NCBI GenBank assembly: GCA_905216175.1
Contig: CAJMSV010000011.1
Coordinates: forward strand, 1 to 28,849
DNA: 28,849 nt
From: an uncultured bacterium
GTDB taxonomy: Bacteria; Actinomycetota; Coriobacteriia; Coriobacteriales; Coriobacteriaceae
Reading direction: 5' to 3'
Shown here piece after piece: positions 8,008 to 16,478 of this stretch. A program made the translations under genes and the position numbers. The stretch's first letter is position 1; the number at the start of each line of letters is the position of its first letter. Below the pieces are notes generated by a model. That model was not told the DNA's origin. It searched no databases and saw nothing but the letters and a program-made list of their open reading frames with translations.

Positions 8008-8453
8008 TCGGCATCTCTCCTTTCTTGATTGCGGTCGATAATTTCGTTGGCACGTCTTAGAAGGCGCACCATCTCTTGGGTATCTGTTTCGCCAAGCTGC
8101 TCGAGGAAGGCCGCGGTGCGGTCCTCGAATTCCCGACGTTTGATTTCGATGACCTGGAATCCCTTGTCGGTCACTGTGACGTGTACGCGACGACGGTCGG
8201 TCTTTGAGTGCTCGCGCTCGACCCAGCCCTTGGCCTCGAGGGCGCGCAGGATATTGGCGATACGGGCGCTCGAGACCCAGGCGCGATCTGCGAGTTCGCT
8301 CGGCGTGAGCGAGCCGCCGGCGCGCATGAGGGCGCGCATGACGGCCATCTCGCCGCCGAGAGCTTTGTCCGCAAAGCGCGAAATACGCTGATGCATGCTG
8401 CCAAACTCAGTTAAGAGCTGACGACCAAGCTCATGGAAATCGGTATCTTTCAC
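8004..8453 (-). CDS. MarR-family transcriptional regulator
   Basis: A 149-residue winged-helix regulator. The recognition region is at about residues 48-75 (LTPSELADRAWVSSARIANILRALEAKGWV split by the helix turn), and the wing is at 85-98 (TDRRRVHVTVTDKG), the classic MarR signature. These proteins act as dimers that usually repress an adjacent efflux pump and their own gene, and release DNA on ligand binding. The gene heads an operon with two ABC exporter genes and overlaps the next start by four bases (GTGA). The start is taken as GTG at 8453, with a modest AGGGG about 7 bases upstream; no in-frame ATG lies nearby. One arm of a perfect 12-bp inverted repeat covers this start codon, pointing to autoregulation. 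The ligand is unknown. Confidence 0.9.
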   Translation of the reverse strand: MKDTDFHELGRQLLTEFGSMHQRISRFADKALGGEMAVMRALMRAGGSLTPSELADRAWVSSARIANILRALEAKGWVEREHSKTDRRRVHVTVTDKGFQVIEIKRREFEDRTAAFLEQLGETDTQEMVRLLRRANEIIDRNQERRDAE

Positions 8454-8490
8454 CGAAAACCCCTAACACTAGAAACTATTTTCGGTGAAA
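8448..8490. promoter_or_regulatory. Probable MarR operator: perfect 12-bp inverted repeat over the start codon
   Basis: TTTCACCGAAAA (8448-8459) and TTTTCGGTGAAA (8479-8490) are perfect reverse complements separated by 19 bases, so the arm centres are 31 bp apart (about three helical turns). The left arm includes the GTG start codon of the MarR gene. Placement immediately in front of a MarR/exporter operon suggests the regulator's own binding site. In RNA the same sequence could also form a hairpin that hides the start codon. Confidence 0.65.
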
Positions 8491-8519
8491 GATGATACCC
8501 TTGCACGCGCACCCTATAC

Positions 8520-8553
8520 GGTAGATTTTTGGGTCATGCCTAGAAAACAACCT
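8520..8553. repeat. Dispersed palindromic repeat, copy 1
   Basis: The sequence begins GGTAGATTTTTGGGTCATG and ends AACAACCT. It is the weakest palindrome of the three copies in the window (others at 8595-8627 and 27544-27577). The shared layout is GGTAGAT, a T-rich stretch, GGG, CATG near the centre, an A-rich stretch, then CTACC or a relic of it. Confidence 0.55.
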
Positions 8554-8594
8554 TTAGGCGACCTCCGTACACTGTCGGTATCAGCAAAGTTGAG

Positions 8595-8627
8595 GGTAGA
8601 TCTCTGGGCATGTCCCAAAAAACTACC
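8595..8627. repeat. Dispersed palindromic repeat, copy 2
   Basis: This is the best-formed copy: GGTAG at the left end pairs with CTACC at the right, and TGGG pairs with CCCA around CATGT, giving about 11 of 14 paired positions. It lies 41 bases from copy 1 and in the same orientation. No protein-coding role is apparent. Confidence 0.6.
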
Positions 8628-8750
8628 TGATTGCAAGGCAATATAAAGAGCGCATAAAGAGTTAAAAAATTCAATTGCTGAAGCGTTTTAAAGAACTATC
8701 ATGCACGCGGTTAGGCGAGGGGTTGTCACCACCATGACGACTGGGACTCA

Positions 8751-8756
8751 TATAAT
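8751..8756 (+). promoter_or_regulatory. Likely -10 element of the SDR gene promoter
   Basis: A perfect TATAAT lies 62 bases upstream of the chosen SDR start codon. The nearest -35-like hexamer, TTGTCA at 8723-8728, is 22 bases away, longer than the usual 16-18, so the promoter is either weak, activator-dependent or uses another -35. Confidence 0.4.
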
Positions 8757-8817
8757 CGCCACGTGCGATGCTCCAACTTCCCGCGAGGAGACACCTTGTA
8801 TAAAGGGGGATGGAGTC

Positions 8818-9567
8818 ATGGCATTTGACTTCACGGGCAAAACCGCGATCGTTACCGGTGGCACTCAGGGCATTGGCCTCGAGATCGCCAAGGGCATCGT
8901 CGTGGGCGGCGGACATGTCGCGCTCATCGCAAGGAACGCTGCTAAGGGCGAGGCCGCGGTGGCCGAGCTTGGCGAGGGCAACAAGTTTTATCAGCTCGAT
9001 GTCGCCGATGCGCCCAAGGCGCGCGAGACCGTCGAGCAGATTTTCGCAGACCTGCCGCAAACCAACATCCTGATCAACTGCGCTGGCGTCATCAGCACCA
9101 AGAAGTTCGACGAGATCGATGACACCGAGTGGCGTCGCACCATCGATATCAACCTCAACGGTACCTTCACCATGATGAATGCCGTGTACCCGCACTTTAA
9201 GGCGGCCCATGCCGGCACTATCGTCAACGTGAGCTCTGTTGCCGGCAAGATCGGCGGCGGCCTGCTCGGCACCGCGGCCTACGCGAGCTCCAAGGCCGGC
9301 GTCAACGGTCTAACCAAGGCAGTCGCCAAGGAGGGCGGTAAGTTCGGCGTCCGCTGCAACGCTGTATGCCCGTCGCTCACCCTTACCGATATGACCTCGA
9401 TTCTCTCTGACGAGAACTCTCAGCGCATCATTAACGGTATTCCTCTGGGCCGCGCCGCCCAGGCAAGCGAGCCTGCGCAGATGGTGCTCTTCTTTGCTTC
9501 CGACCTCGCTAGCTTCGTTAACGGCGAGATCGGTGACTGCGACGGTGGCATCGTTCTGGACGGGTAA
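8818..9567 (+). CDS. Short-chain dehydrogenase/reductase (SDR)
   Basis: A 249-residue NAD(P)-dependent oxidoreductase of the classical SDR family. The Rossmann motif TGGTQGIG is at 13-20, NCAG at 87-90, the catalytic serine region NVSS at 137-140, and YASSK gives Tyr155 and Lys159. The C-terminus (FFASDLASFVNGE...DCDGG) has the usual shape for FabG/gluconate-dehydrogenase-like members. Start: ATG at 8818 gives the canonical N-terminus MAFDFTGKTAIVTGG and has GGGGGA upstream; longer upstream frames add non-family sequence. The next gene is a KdgT-type permease, so a role on a keto-sugar acid (as in KduD) is possible but unproven. A terminator separates the two genes. Confidence 0.88.
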   Translation: MAFDFTGKTAIVTGGTQGIGLEIAKGIVVGGGHVALIARNAAKGEAAVAELGEGNKFYQLDVADAPKARETVEQIFADLPQTNILINCAGVISTKKFDEIDDTEWRRTIDINLNGTFTMMNAVYPHFKAAHAGTIVNVSSVAGKIGGGLLGTAAYASSKAGVNGLTKAVAKEGGKFGVRCNAVCPSLTLTDMTSILSDENSQRIINGIPLGRAAQASEPAQMVLFFASDLASFVNGEIGDCDGGIVLDG

Positions 9568-9586
9568 TACCCCGCGACGATTATTC

Positions 9587-9626
9587 GGCGACGGCTCCTG
9601 CGACTCGGGACCGTCGCCTTCTTTCT
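9587..9626 (+). terminator. Rho-independent terminator after the SDR gene
   Basis: GGCGACGG (9587-9594) pairs perfectly with CCGTCGCC (9611-9618), followed by TTCTTTCT. It begins 20 bases after the SDR stop codon, so the permease downstream probably has its own promoter or depends on readthrough. Confidence 0.8.
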
Positions 9627-9677
9627 GGCACAGGAGTGTGTGTGGCCGCGTGTCGCACGCATCCAAAGGAGATATAT

Positions 9678-10697
9678 ATGAGTGAATCGACTGCGGTGGA
9701 GGCGCCGGCGGCAAAGGAGCCGTTCTTTAAGATGTCCTCCATCCCGGGTGCCAATATTTTGGTGCCGCTTTTGTTGGGCTGCCTGCTCAACACGCTATTC
9801 CCCGACCTGTTCAAGACGCTCGGCAGCTTTACGCTTGGCATGACCCAGCAGGGCGCCGGCCCGCTTGTGGGCGCTTTCCTGCTGATCGTCGGTACGACGA
9901 TTTCGTTTAAGAGCGCTCCTGCCGCCGCTGCTCGCGGTGCCATTATCATCGCCGTCAAGCAGATCGTGGTCGTTGCCGTGTCGCTGCTCATCCTTTATGT
10001 GTTCAACGACAACCTGTTTGGCATCTCGGCCATGGTGATGCTGGCCGCTTGCACGGGTGCCAACAACGCTATGTACGCTGGTCTGATGGGCACCATGGGC
10101 AACGAGGCCGAGCGTGGCGCCGTCGCCATCACCACGCTCGTTGTTGGCCCTCCGGTCACGATGATCGTGCTCGGCGCCGCCGGCCAGGCTCCGATTGGCT
10201 GGTCGCTCGTGGGCGCCATCCTGCCGATCGTCGTCGGCATTATCCTGGGCAACCTGTTCCCCAGCTTTAAGAAGATGATGGCACCGGCACTTTCCGCCGT
10301 TATCGTGCTCGTCTTCTTTGCCATGGGCTCGACCATGACTTTTGGCCAGCTTATCAACGGCGGTCTTCCCGGCATCCTACTCGGCGTGATCTGCTCGGTG
10401 GTCTTTGCAATTCCCGTCATCGCGGTCGATAAGCTCACGGGCGGTACGGGTGTCGCAGGTGCGGCCATTTCGAGCTGCGCCGGAGCCAATGTGGCCACGC
10501 CTGCTGCCATGGCAAGCGTCAACGAGGCCATGTACGGCGGTGCGGTGCTCGCGACGGCTACGGCACAGGTTGCTGCCTGTGCAATCGTGACGGCTATTTT
10601 GACCCCGCTGGTCACCAGCTGGTGCCACAAGCATTTTGAGGGCCAGGGCAACGGCGATAGCAAGGCAACGACCGACAAGGCCGCCGCAGCCGCCTAA
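9678..10697 (+). CDS. kdgT: 2-keto-3-deoxygluconate permease family transporter (KdgT-like)
   Basis: A 339-residue integral membrane protein with about ten hydrophobic segments. It contains stretches typical of the KdgT family: ANILVPLLLGCLLNTLFPDL near the N-terminus, LAACTGANNAMYAGLMG, and ISSCAGANVATPAAMASV, where the two 'C-(A/T)GAN' segments suggest an internal repeat. KdgT proteins import 2-keto-3-deoxygluconate, a pectin/uronate breakdown product, with protons. Start: ATG at 9678 follows an ideal AAAGGAGATATAT ribosome site. The C-terminal tail is Ala/Lys-rich and hydrophilic. The SDR upstream could act on the same compound class. KDG kinase and aldolase genes are not in the window, so the physiological substrate is inferred. 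Confidence 0.82.
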   Translation: MSESTAVEAPAAKEPFFKMSSIPGANILVPLLLGCLLNTLFPDLFKTLGSFTLGMTQQGAGPLVGAFLLIVGTTISFKSAPAAAARGAIIIAVKQIVVVAVSLLILYVFNDNLFGISAMVMLAACTGANNAMYAGLMGTMGNEAERGAVAITTLVVGPPVTMIVLGAAGQAPIGWSLVGAILPIVVGIILGNLFPSFKKMMAPALSAVIVLVFFAMGSTMTFGQLINGGLPGILLGVICSVVFAIPVIAVDKLTGGTGVAGAAISSCAGANVATPAAMASVNEAMYGGAVLATATAQVAACAIVTAILTPLVTSWCHKHFEGQGNGDSKATTDKAAAAA

Positions 10698-10735
10698 TGC
10701 CAAGCGGCAATCAAAGCTAAAAAATAGCTACGCCA

Positions 10736-10778
10736 CAGGGCGGCCACGGGGGGGTCCCGCGGCCGCCCTGCAGTTTCT
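10736..10778 (+). terminator. Terminator after the KdgT-like permease
   Basis: CAGGGCGGCC (10736-10745) pairs with GGCCGCCCTG (10761-10770), and an inner CGGG/CCCG pair tightens the loop. The tail is CAGTTTCT, only a moderate U-tract. It sits 39 bases after the permease stop codon. Confidence 0.75.
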
Positions 10779-11165
10779 GTAGGGTCTCTGGGACACTTTA
10801 CCCTGCTAAAGCTGGCATAACAGCTAGAGCGAACGTCGTACAAAGGCAAGGAAAAATAACATACAAATCGGTGAACGGTAGTTGTTCGCGCTCGCATTTC
10901 CTGCGGGTTTGTAAAAAACGCCCTTATGATATAAAAAAAGAAACATATAACAGCCCAGATGGAGAGGGCCGCTATGTTATCCTTCTCAAACGGGTGAAAT
11001 CTTGGGTTTTGGGTTGCAGTTCCAAGGTGGACAAACGTTTTTCCCTGTACCAACGTGTGGTGAAGAACGGAAGAAGCCGGTAGTGCAAGCCGAAAATTCA
11101 AGAATTCAATAAGCAGCGGTGTGAGAGAGCGCCGCATTACACGTAACTAGGAGCGTGGTTACACA
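10779..11165. other. Long leader region upstream of pyruvate formate-lyase
   Basis: No gene is supported in these ~390 bases. An AT-rich segment at about 10905-10960 (TTTGTA ... TATAAA with 16-base spacing near 10909-10936) is the best promoter-like patch, giving a 5' leader of roughly 220 bases. The pairing GGTGAAC/GTTCGC near 10872-10891 is weak. The leader ends with AGGAG about 12 bases before the pflB ATG, a wider gap than usual. No riboswitch was recognised. Confidence 0.35.
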
Positions 11166-13217
<2,052 letters not shown>

Positions 13218-13218
13218 C

Positions 13219-13279
13219 TATTGTTAGTGCTATACTAACAATAACGATTACTGATTAGTGCGCCGGTTTCGGCCGGCGC
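13219..13279 (+). promoter_or_regulatory. Two consecutive hairpins between the split PFL genes
   Basis: Hairpin 1 is a perfect 10-bp stem, TATTGTTAGT (13219-13228) with ACTAACAATA (13234-13243), loop GCTAT, starting one base after the pflB stop codon. Hairpin 2 is GCGCCGG (13260-13266) with CCGGCGC (13273-13279), loop TTTCGG. Neither is followed by a T-run. They could protect the upstream message end or partly attenuate, and so set the ratio of barrel to radical domain. Confidence 0.55.
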
Positions 13280-13302
13280 CTATCAATCGAAGGAGACACA
13301 TT

Positions 13303-13554
13303 ATGAAGGTTTCTGAAGTTTCCGAGACTCAGGCCGATAACCTGGTCCACATGCTCGACGCTTACGCCGAGAAGGGTGGCCATCACCTGAACATCAACGT
13401 CTTCAACCGTGAGACGCTGCTCGACGCTCAGGCTCACCCCGAGAAGTACCCGCAGCTGACCATTCGCGTTTCCGGCTATGCCGTGAACTTCCACACGCTC
13501 ACCAAGGAGCAGCAGGACGAGGTCATTGCGCGTACCTTCCACGACAAGTTCTAA
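13303..13554 (+). CDS. Stand-alone glycyl-radical domain of pyruvate formate-lyase (GrcA-like)
   Basis: An 83-residue protein equivalent to the C-terminal domain of pyruvate formate-lyase. It contains HHLNINVFNRETLLDA, HPEKYPQLTIRVSGYAV and LTKEQQDEVIARTF, with the radical-bearing glycine at G58 in RVSGYA. Start: ATG at 13303 has AAGGAG 8 bases upstream; a GTG at 13258 in frame has none. With the upstream barrel the total is 766 residues, close to a normal full-length enzyme, so this is the missing half rather than only a spare. In E. coli, YfiD/GrcA is a similar autonomous domain used to rescue cleaved enzyme, but there the main protein keeps its own glycine. Here this product would be obligatory unless another full-length enzyme exists. 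Confidence 0.92.
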   Translation: MKVSEVSETQADNLVHMLDAYAEKGGHHLNINVFNRETLLDAQAHPEKYPQLTIRVSGYAVNFHTLTKEQQDEVIARTFHDKF

Positions 13555-13729
13555 AGGGACTCAACTCCCGCAGGATCGCCGGGGCTGTTTGGGTTACCTC
13601 CCAAAACGTCCTCGGACATGCAAGAAACCCTCGCTGCGCACTTCGTGCGGCGAGGGCTTCTTGCGTCCTGCGGAATATTTTGGGAGATAGCCCAAGCAGC
13701 CCCGGCGGGGTCCTTTGGAGTCACCCTTT
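13553..13729 (+). repeat. Large nested stem-loop after the PFL genes, with GTCCTCG core
   Basis: A 177-base structure begins at the stop codon of the glycyl-radical gene. Outer pairs: AAAGGG/CCCTTT and ACTC/GAGT; then CGCCGGGGCTG (13577-13587) with CAGCCCCGGCG (13697-13707), TTGGG with CCCAA, TCCCAAAA (13599-13606) with TTTTGGGA (13678-13685). The inner loop carries GTCCTCGGACAT on the left and GTCCTGCGGAATA on the right, around a hairpin at 13620-13664. The architecture matches the element at 23302-23412. It probably serves as the 3' end of the pfl transcript. Confidence 0.6.
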
Positions 13730-13855
13730 AGGCGGAACTCTCCTAATTATTTGGATGAGTCGTTTACTTACTTGTGCTGTTACCGTCTTCCCGCTGTTGT
13801 TGGGGTATGCTTTGTTCGTATGTAAACGTATGACATGTTGATGGGGGAGGGTGCT
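13730..13855 (+). promoter_or_regulatory. Promoter region of the LacI-family regulator gene
   Basis: TTGTTG followed after 16 bases by TATGTA (about 13797-13824) is a plausible -35/-10 pair. It is overlapped on its downstream side by an operator-like sequence at 13822-13838. The assignment is by eye only. Confidence 0.35.
13822..13838 (+). promoter_or_regulatory. LacI-type operator upstream of the regulator gene (probable autoregulation)
   Basis: GTAAACGTATGACATGT resembles the operators in front of the GH32/PTS operon (AAAACGTTTGACATATG), with 13 of 16 aligned positions identical. It lies 18 bases upstream of the LacI-family start codon, consistent with self-repression. Confidence 0.5.
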
Positions 13856-14866
13856 ATGGCTCGCGAGGGCGCTCGTTCTAAGGATTCTGCTAAGCCTGGC
13901 ATCAAGGAAGTTGCAGCGGTGGCGGGGGTTTCGCCTACTACGGTATCTCGCGTGCTTAATAATCGCGGCTACATTAGTCAGGAAACCCGCGATAAAGTCC
14001 ATGCGGCGATGGAGCGCATCAATTACACGCCCAACGATATCGCCCGTGCCATGCTCAACGGTCGCCTGAACCTTATCGGCATGATCGTTCCCTTTGTGAG
14101 CAGCCCGTTCCATGCTCAGGTTGTGCAGGCGGTCGAGCGCACGTTGGCGGAAAACGGCTTTAAGATGTTGCTGTGCAACAGCGCAAATCGACCCGATCTT
14201 GAGCGTTCCTATATTGACATGCTCCGCCGCAATATGGTCGACGGCGTCATCGTCAACTCCCTCAATATCGGTGCCGAGGCATATGCCGAGATGGGCTTGA
14301 GCCTGGTTGGCATCGACTGCGATCTTGGCGAGGGCTCTGTCCAGATTGCAAGTGACAGCTATGGCATTGGCGAGCTCGCCACGCGCCGTCTGATTGATGA
14401 CGGCTGCAGGCGTATCCTGTGCCTGCGCAGCAATAGCCGCATGCGCATGCCTGCCAATAAGCGTACCGATGCCTACCTCGATGTTGTTGAGCAGGCCGGT
14501 TTGCCCGCGCTTGTCCGTGAGGTCGAGTTCGTTAAGCCCGACGACGAAAAGAGCGCGGTCGTTGCGAAGATCCTCGATGAGAACCCCGATATTGACGGCA
14601 TCTTTGCGGGAGACGATACGATGGCGGCCATCTGTCTCAACGTGATGAAGCAGCGCGGCTTGAGCGCTCCAGACGATATTAAGGTCGTGGGCGCGGATGG
14701 TGCCCGCCGAACTATGACGTTTATGCCTGACTTAACAACCGTACGTCAAGATATCGATCGCATCGGAGAGCTCGCGGCGCAATCCATCATCGCTCTTATT
14801 AATGGTGAAAAGCCCGAATCGAATATCAAGCTCCCCGTTGAACTTATCGAGGGCAAAACCGCGTAA
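13856..14866 (+). CDS. LacI-family transcriptional regulator of the beta-fructoside operon
   Basis: A 336-residue regulator with an N-terminal LacI helix-turn-helix (IKEVAAVAGVSPTTVSRVLNN, about residues 16-36, interrupted only by the turn) and the hinge region NDIARAML. A periplasmic-binding-protein-like ligand domain follows (IGMIVPFVSSPFHAQVVQAVE, DGVIV, FAGDDTMA, TTVRQD). Start: ATG at 13856 has GGGGGAGG 5 bases upstream; ATG at 13835 would add residues before the family start. It precedes a GH32, a PTS EIIBC and a second GH32 on the same strand. Related operator sequences lie both in front of it and in front of that operon, so it likely represses both until a fructoside or its phosphate binds. 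The true inducer is unknown. Confidence 0.92.
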   Translation: MAREGARSKDSAKPGIKEVAAVAGVSPTTVSRVLNNRGYISQETRDKVHAAMERINYTPNDIARAMLNGRLNLIGMIVPFVSSPFHAQVVQAVERTLAENGFKMLLCNSANRPDLERSYIDMLRRNMVDGVIVNSLNIGAEAYAEMGLSLVGIDCDLGEGSVQIASDSYGIGELATRRLIDDGCRRILCLRSNSRMRMPANKRTDAYLDVVEQAGLPALVREVEFVKPDDEKSAVVAKILDENPDIDGIFAGDDTMAAICLNVMKQRGLSAPDDIKVVGADGARRTMTFMPDLTTVRQDIDRIGELAAQSIIALINGEKPESNIKLPVELIEGKTA

Positions 14867-14919
14867 TTCGCCCCGTGCCAAAAGAGTCCCTCAAACGCCT
14901 CTGATTACCGTTCGCCGGC

Positions 14920-14936
14920 ATATGTCAACCGTTTGC
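14920..14936 (-). promoter_or_regulatory. LacI-type operator O1, inverted copy
   Basis: CATATGTCAACCGTTTG is the reverse complement of CAAACGGTTGACATATG, nearly identical to the direct copies at 14972-15005. It lies about 43 bases upstream of the promoter -35 element and could support DNA looping by a tetrameric regulator. Confidence 0.55.
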
Positions 14937-14971
14937 CGACGACTGGAACTGCGAAAAGACGTATTAGTGTG

Positions 14972-15005
14972 AAAACGTTTGACATATGAAAACGGTTGAC
15001 ATATC
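14972..15005 (+). promoter_or_regulatory. Tandem LacI-type operators O2 and O3
   Basis: AAAACGTTTGACATATG (14972-14988) and AAAACGGTTGACATATC (14989-15005) are head-to-tail 17-bp direct repeats with 15 of 17 identical positions. O2 covers the -35 element and O3 runs into the -10 element of the operon promoter, so occupancy should block transcription. Confidence 0.7.
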
Positions 15006-15007
15006 TT
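14979..15007 (+). promoter_or_regulatory. Promoter of the GH32-PTS-GH32 operon
   Basis: TTGACA (14979-14984, perfect -35) is followed after exactly 17 bases by TATCTT (15002-15007). It lies inside the tandem operators and about 44 bases upstream of the first GH32 start codon. Confidence 0.65.
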
Positions 15008-15050
15008 GCAGTTGTACCGAGTTAGTATCTCGTGGGAAAGGAAGTCTCGG

Positions 15051-16433
15051 ATGCACAAGGTGTATTACCAGCCTGAGGGAATTTGGGTAGGCGACATCAT
15101 GCCGTACGGCGAGGACGGCACGTTCTATCTCTATCATCAGCGTGACACGCGAAACCCCGGACCTTTCGGAGAGCCGTTTGGCTGGGCACTCGCGACAACC
15201 AAGGACTTCGTCAATTACAAAGACTTTGGCGAGAGCCTTGAGCGTGGCGGCGACGAGGAAGTCGACCAGTATGTTTATGCCGGCACGGTGTTTAAGGTGG
15301 GCGACAAGTACCATGCGCTCTACACTGGCTGCAATCGCGATAAGGTCAAGGCACGCTTGATGAAGCAGGTTCTTCTTCACGCAACGAGTGACGACGCCGT
15401 CAAGTGGGAGAAGAACATCGCCGAGACGCTGCTTCCGCCCCAGGAGGGTTACGATGACCGCAACTGGCGCGATCCCTTTGTGCTTTGGGATGAGGAGAAC
15501 GAAGAGTACATGCTCATCCTCGGCACGCGTGTGGGCGAGGACAAGCGTCTGATGACCGGTCGTCTGGTCAAGTTCACCTCCAAGGACCTGGATACCTGGG
15601 AGTTCCAGGGCGACTGGTGGAATCCGGGCCTGTACACCATGTTCGAGATGCCTGATCTCTTTAAGATGGGCGACTGGTGGTATCTGGTGTTCTCCGAGTA
15701 CAGTGATGGCAACAAGACCCGTTACCGCATGTCTCGCTCCATCAACGGTCCTTGGATCACTCCTGCGGACGATTCCTTCGATGGCCGCGCGTACTATGCC
15801 GCGCGTACCGCATTTGATGGCGAGCGACGCGTTCTCTTTGGTTGGGTTCCTACGCGTGACGAGGGCGGTGACCCCAGCTCTTACCTGTGGGGTGGCACTT
15901 TTATGCCTCTCGAGATCGTTCAGCGTGCCGACGGAACGCTCGGCACCAAGCTTCCCGACAGCATGCTTGGCGCCTTTGGCGAGGCTAAGGCAGTCGAGGC
16001 CTTTGAGCTTTCGTGCGAGTCGGGCAAGGTCGAGCAGGTGCTCGCCGCGGATGGCGGTTCTACCTATATGCTCGACGCCGACATCGAGCTCGCCGGTGAC
16101 GCTGCCGGCTTCTCGGTGAAGCTTGCCGAGGACGCCGAGTCCGGTCTTGCCTATGAGTTCCGCGCCAACCTGCGTGAGGGCAAACTCGAGTTTACGGCGG
16201 CCCCCCAGTATCCGTGGTTCCAGGTCAACAACATGGGCCTCGAGCGTCCGTTGTTCTTTAAGGGCGAGGGCACTCATCATGTGCGCCTGGTCGTTGACGA
16301 CGATATCGCGACCATCTTTGTCGATGATGTTGCGCTCAACGCTCGCTTCTGCAACAAGCAGGGCCAGGGTGTGGCGCTTACCGTCACCGACGGTGCGCTC
16401 AAGTGCGCAAACGCAACGATCGCGTCTCTGTAG
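15051..16433 (+). CDS. Divergent glycoside hydrolase family 32 protein
   Basis: A 460-residue protein with a five-bladed-propeller N-terminal domain and a C-terminal beta-sandwich. It lacks a signal peptide and so acts in the cytoplasm. The usual GH32 nucleophile motif W-x-N-D-P-N-G is replaced by GIWVGDIMPYG, leaving a candidate nucleophile D15. RDP is kept (140-142), and the acid/base motif E-C-P-D-L is EMPDL (E199). The catalytic triad could be complete, but the -1 pocket must differ from invertases. Start: ATG at 15051 with GGAAAGGAAG upstream; a TTG at 15006 would add residues overlapping the promoter. It is the first gene after the operator-controlled promoter, with the EIIBC gene 45 bases downstream. 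The substrate may be a fructoside or phosphorylated fructoside other than sucrose. Confidence 0.85.
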   Translation: MHKVYYQPEGIWVGDIMPYGEDGTFYLYHQRDTRNPGPFGEPFGWALATTKDFVNYKDFGESLERGGDEEVDQYVYAGTVFKVGDKYHALYTGCNRDKVKARLMKQVLLHATSDDAVKWEKNIAETLLPPQEGYDDRNWRDPFVLWDEENEEYMLILGTRVGEDKRLMTGRLVKFTSKDLDTWEFQGDWWNPGLYTMFEMPDLFKMGDWWYLVFSEYSDGNKTRYRMSRSINGPWITPADDSFDGRAYYAARTAFDGERRVLFGWVPTRDEGGDPSSYLWGGTFMPLEIVQRADGTLGTKLPDSMLGAFGEAKAVEAFELSCESGKVEQVLAADGGSTYMLDADIELAGDAAGFSVKLAEDAESGLAYEFRANLREGKLEFTAAPQYPWFQVNNMGLERPLFFKGEGTHHVRLVVDDDIATIFVDDVALNARFCNKQGQGVALTVTDGALKCANATIASL

Positions 16434-16478
16434 CGGCAACGAACCGTTTTATGATTTAGAAAAGGAATGGAGAGGAAC

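Larger units (their letters stand above)
8491..8817. other. Intergenic region between divergent MarR operon and SDR gene
   Basis: No gene is supported in this 327-base stretch. It holds two copies of a ~34-bp palindromic repeat (8520-8553 and 8595-8627, listed separately), an AT-rich segment at about 8640-8700, and a perfect TATAAT at 8751-8756 that probably belongs to the SDR promoter. A possible in-frame upstream extension of the SDR gene from about 8701 has no ribosome site and non-family sequence, so it is not taken as coding. Confidence 0.45.

Noticed and set aside
8671..9210. 179-residue minus-strand open frame over the SDR start
   Set aside because: It is antisense to conserved SDR motifs and shows no family features or ribosome site.
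13258..13302. GTG-started extension of the glycyl-radical domain gene
   Set aside because: The extension would be encoded by the second hairpin and lacks a ribosome site, whereas AAGGAG precedes the ATG at 13303.
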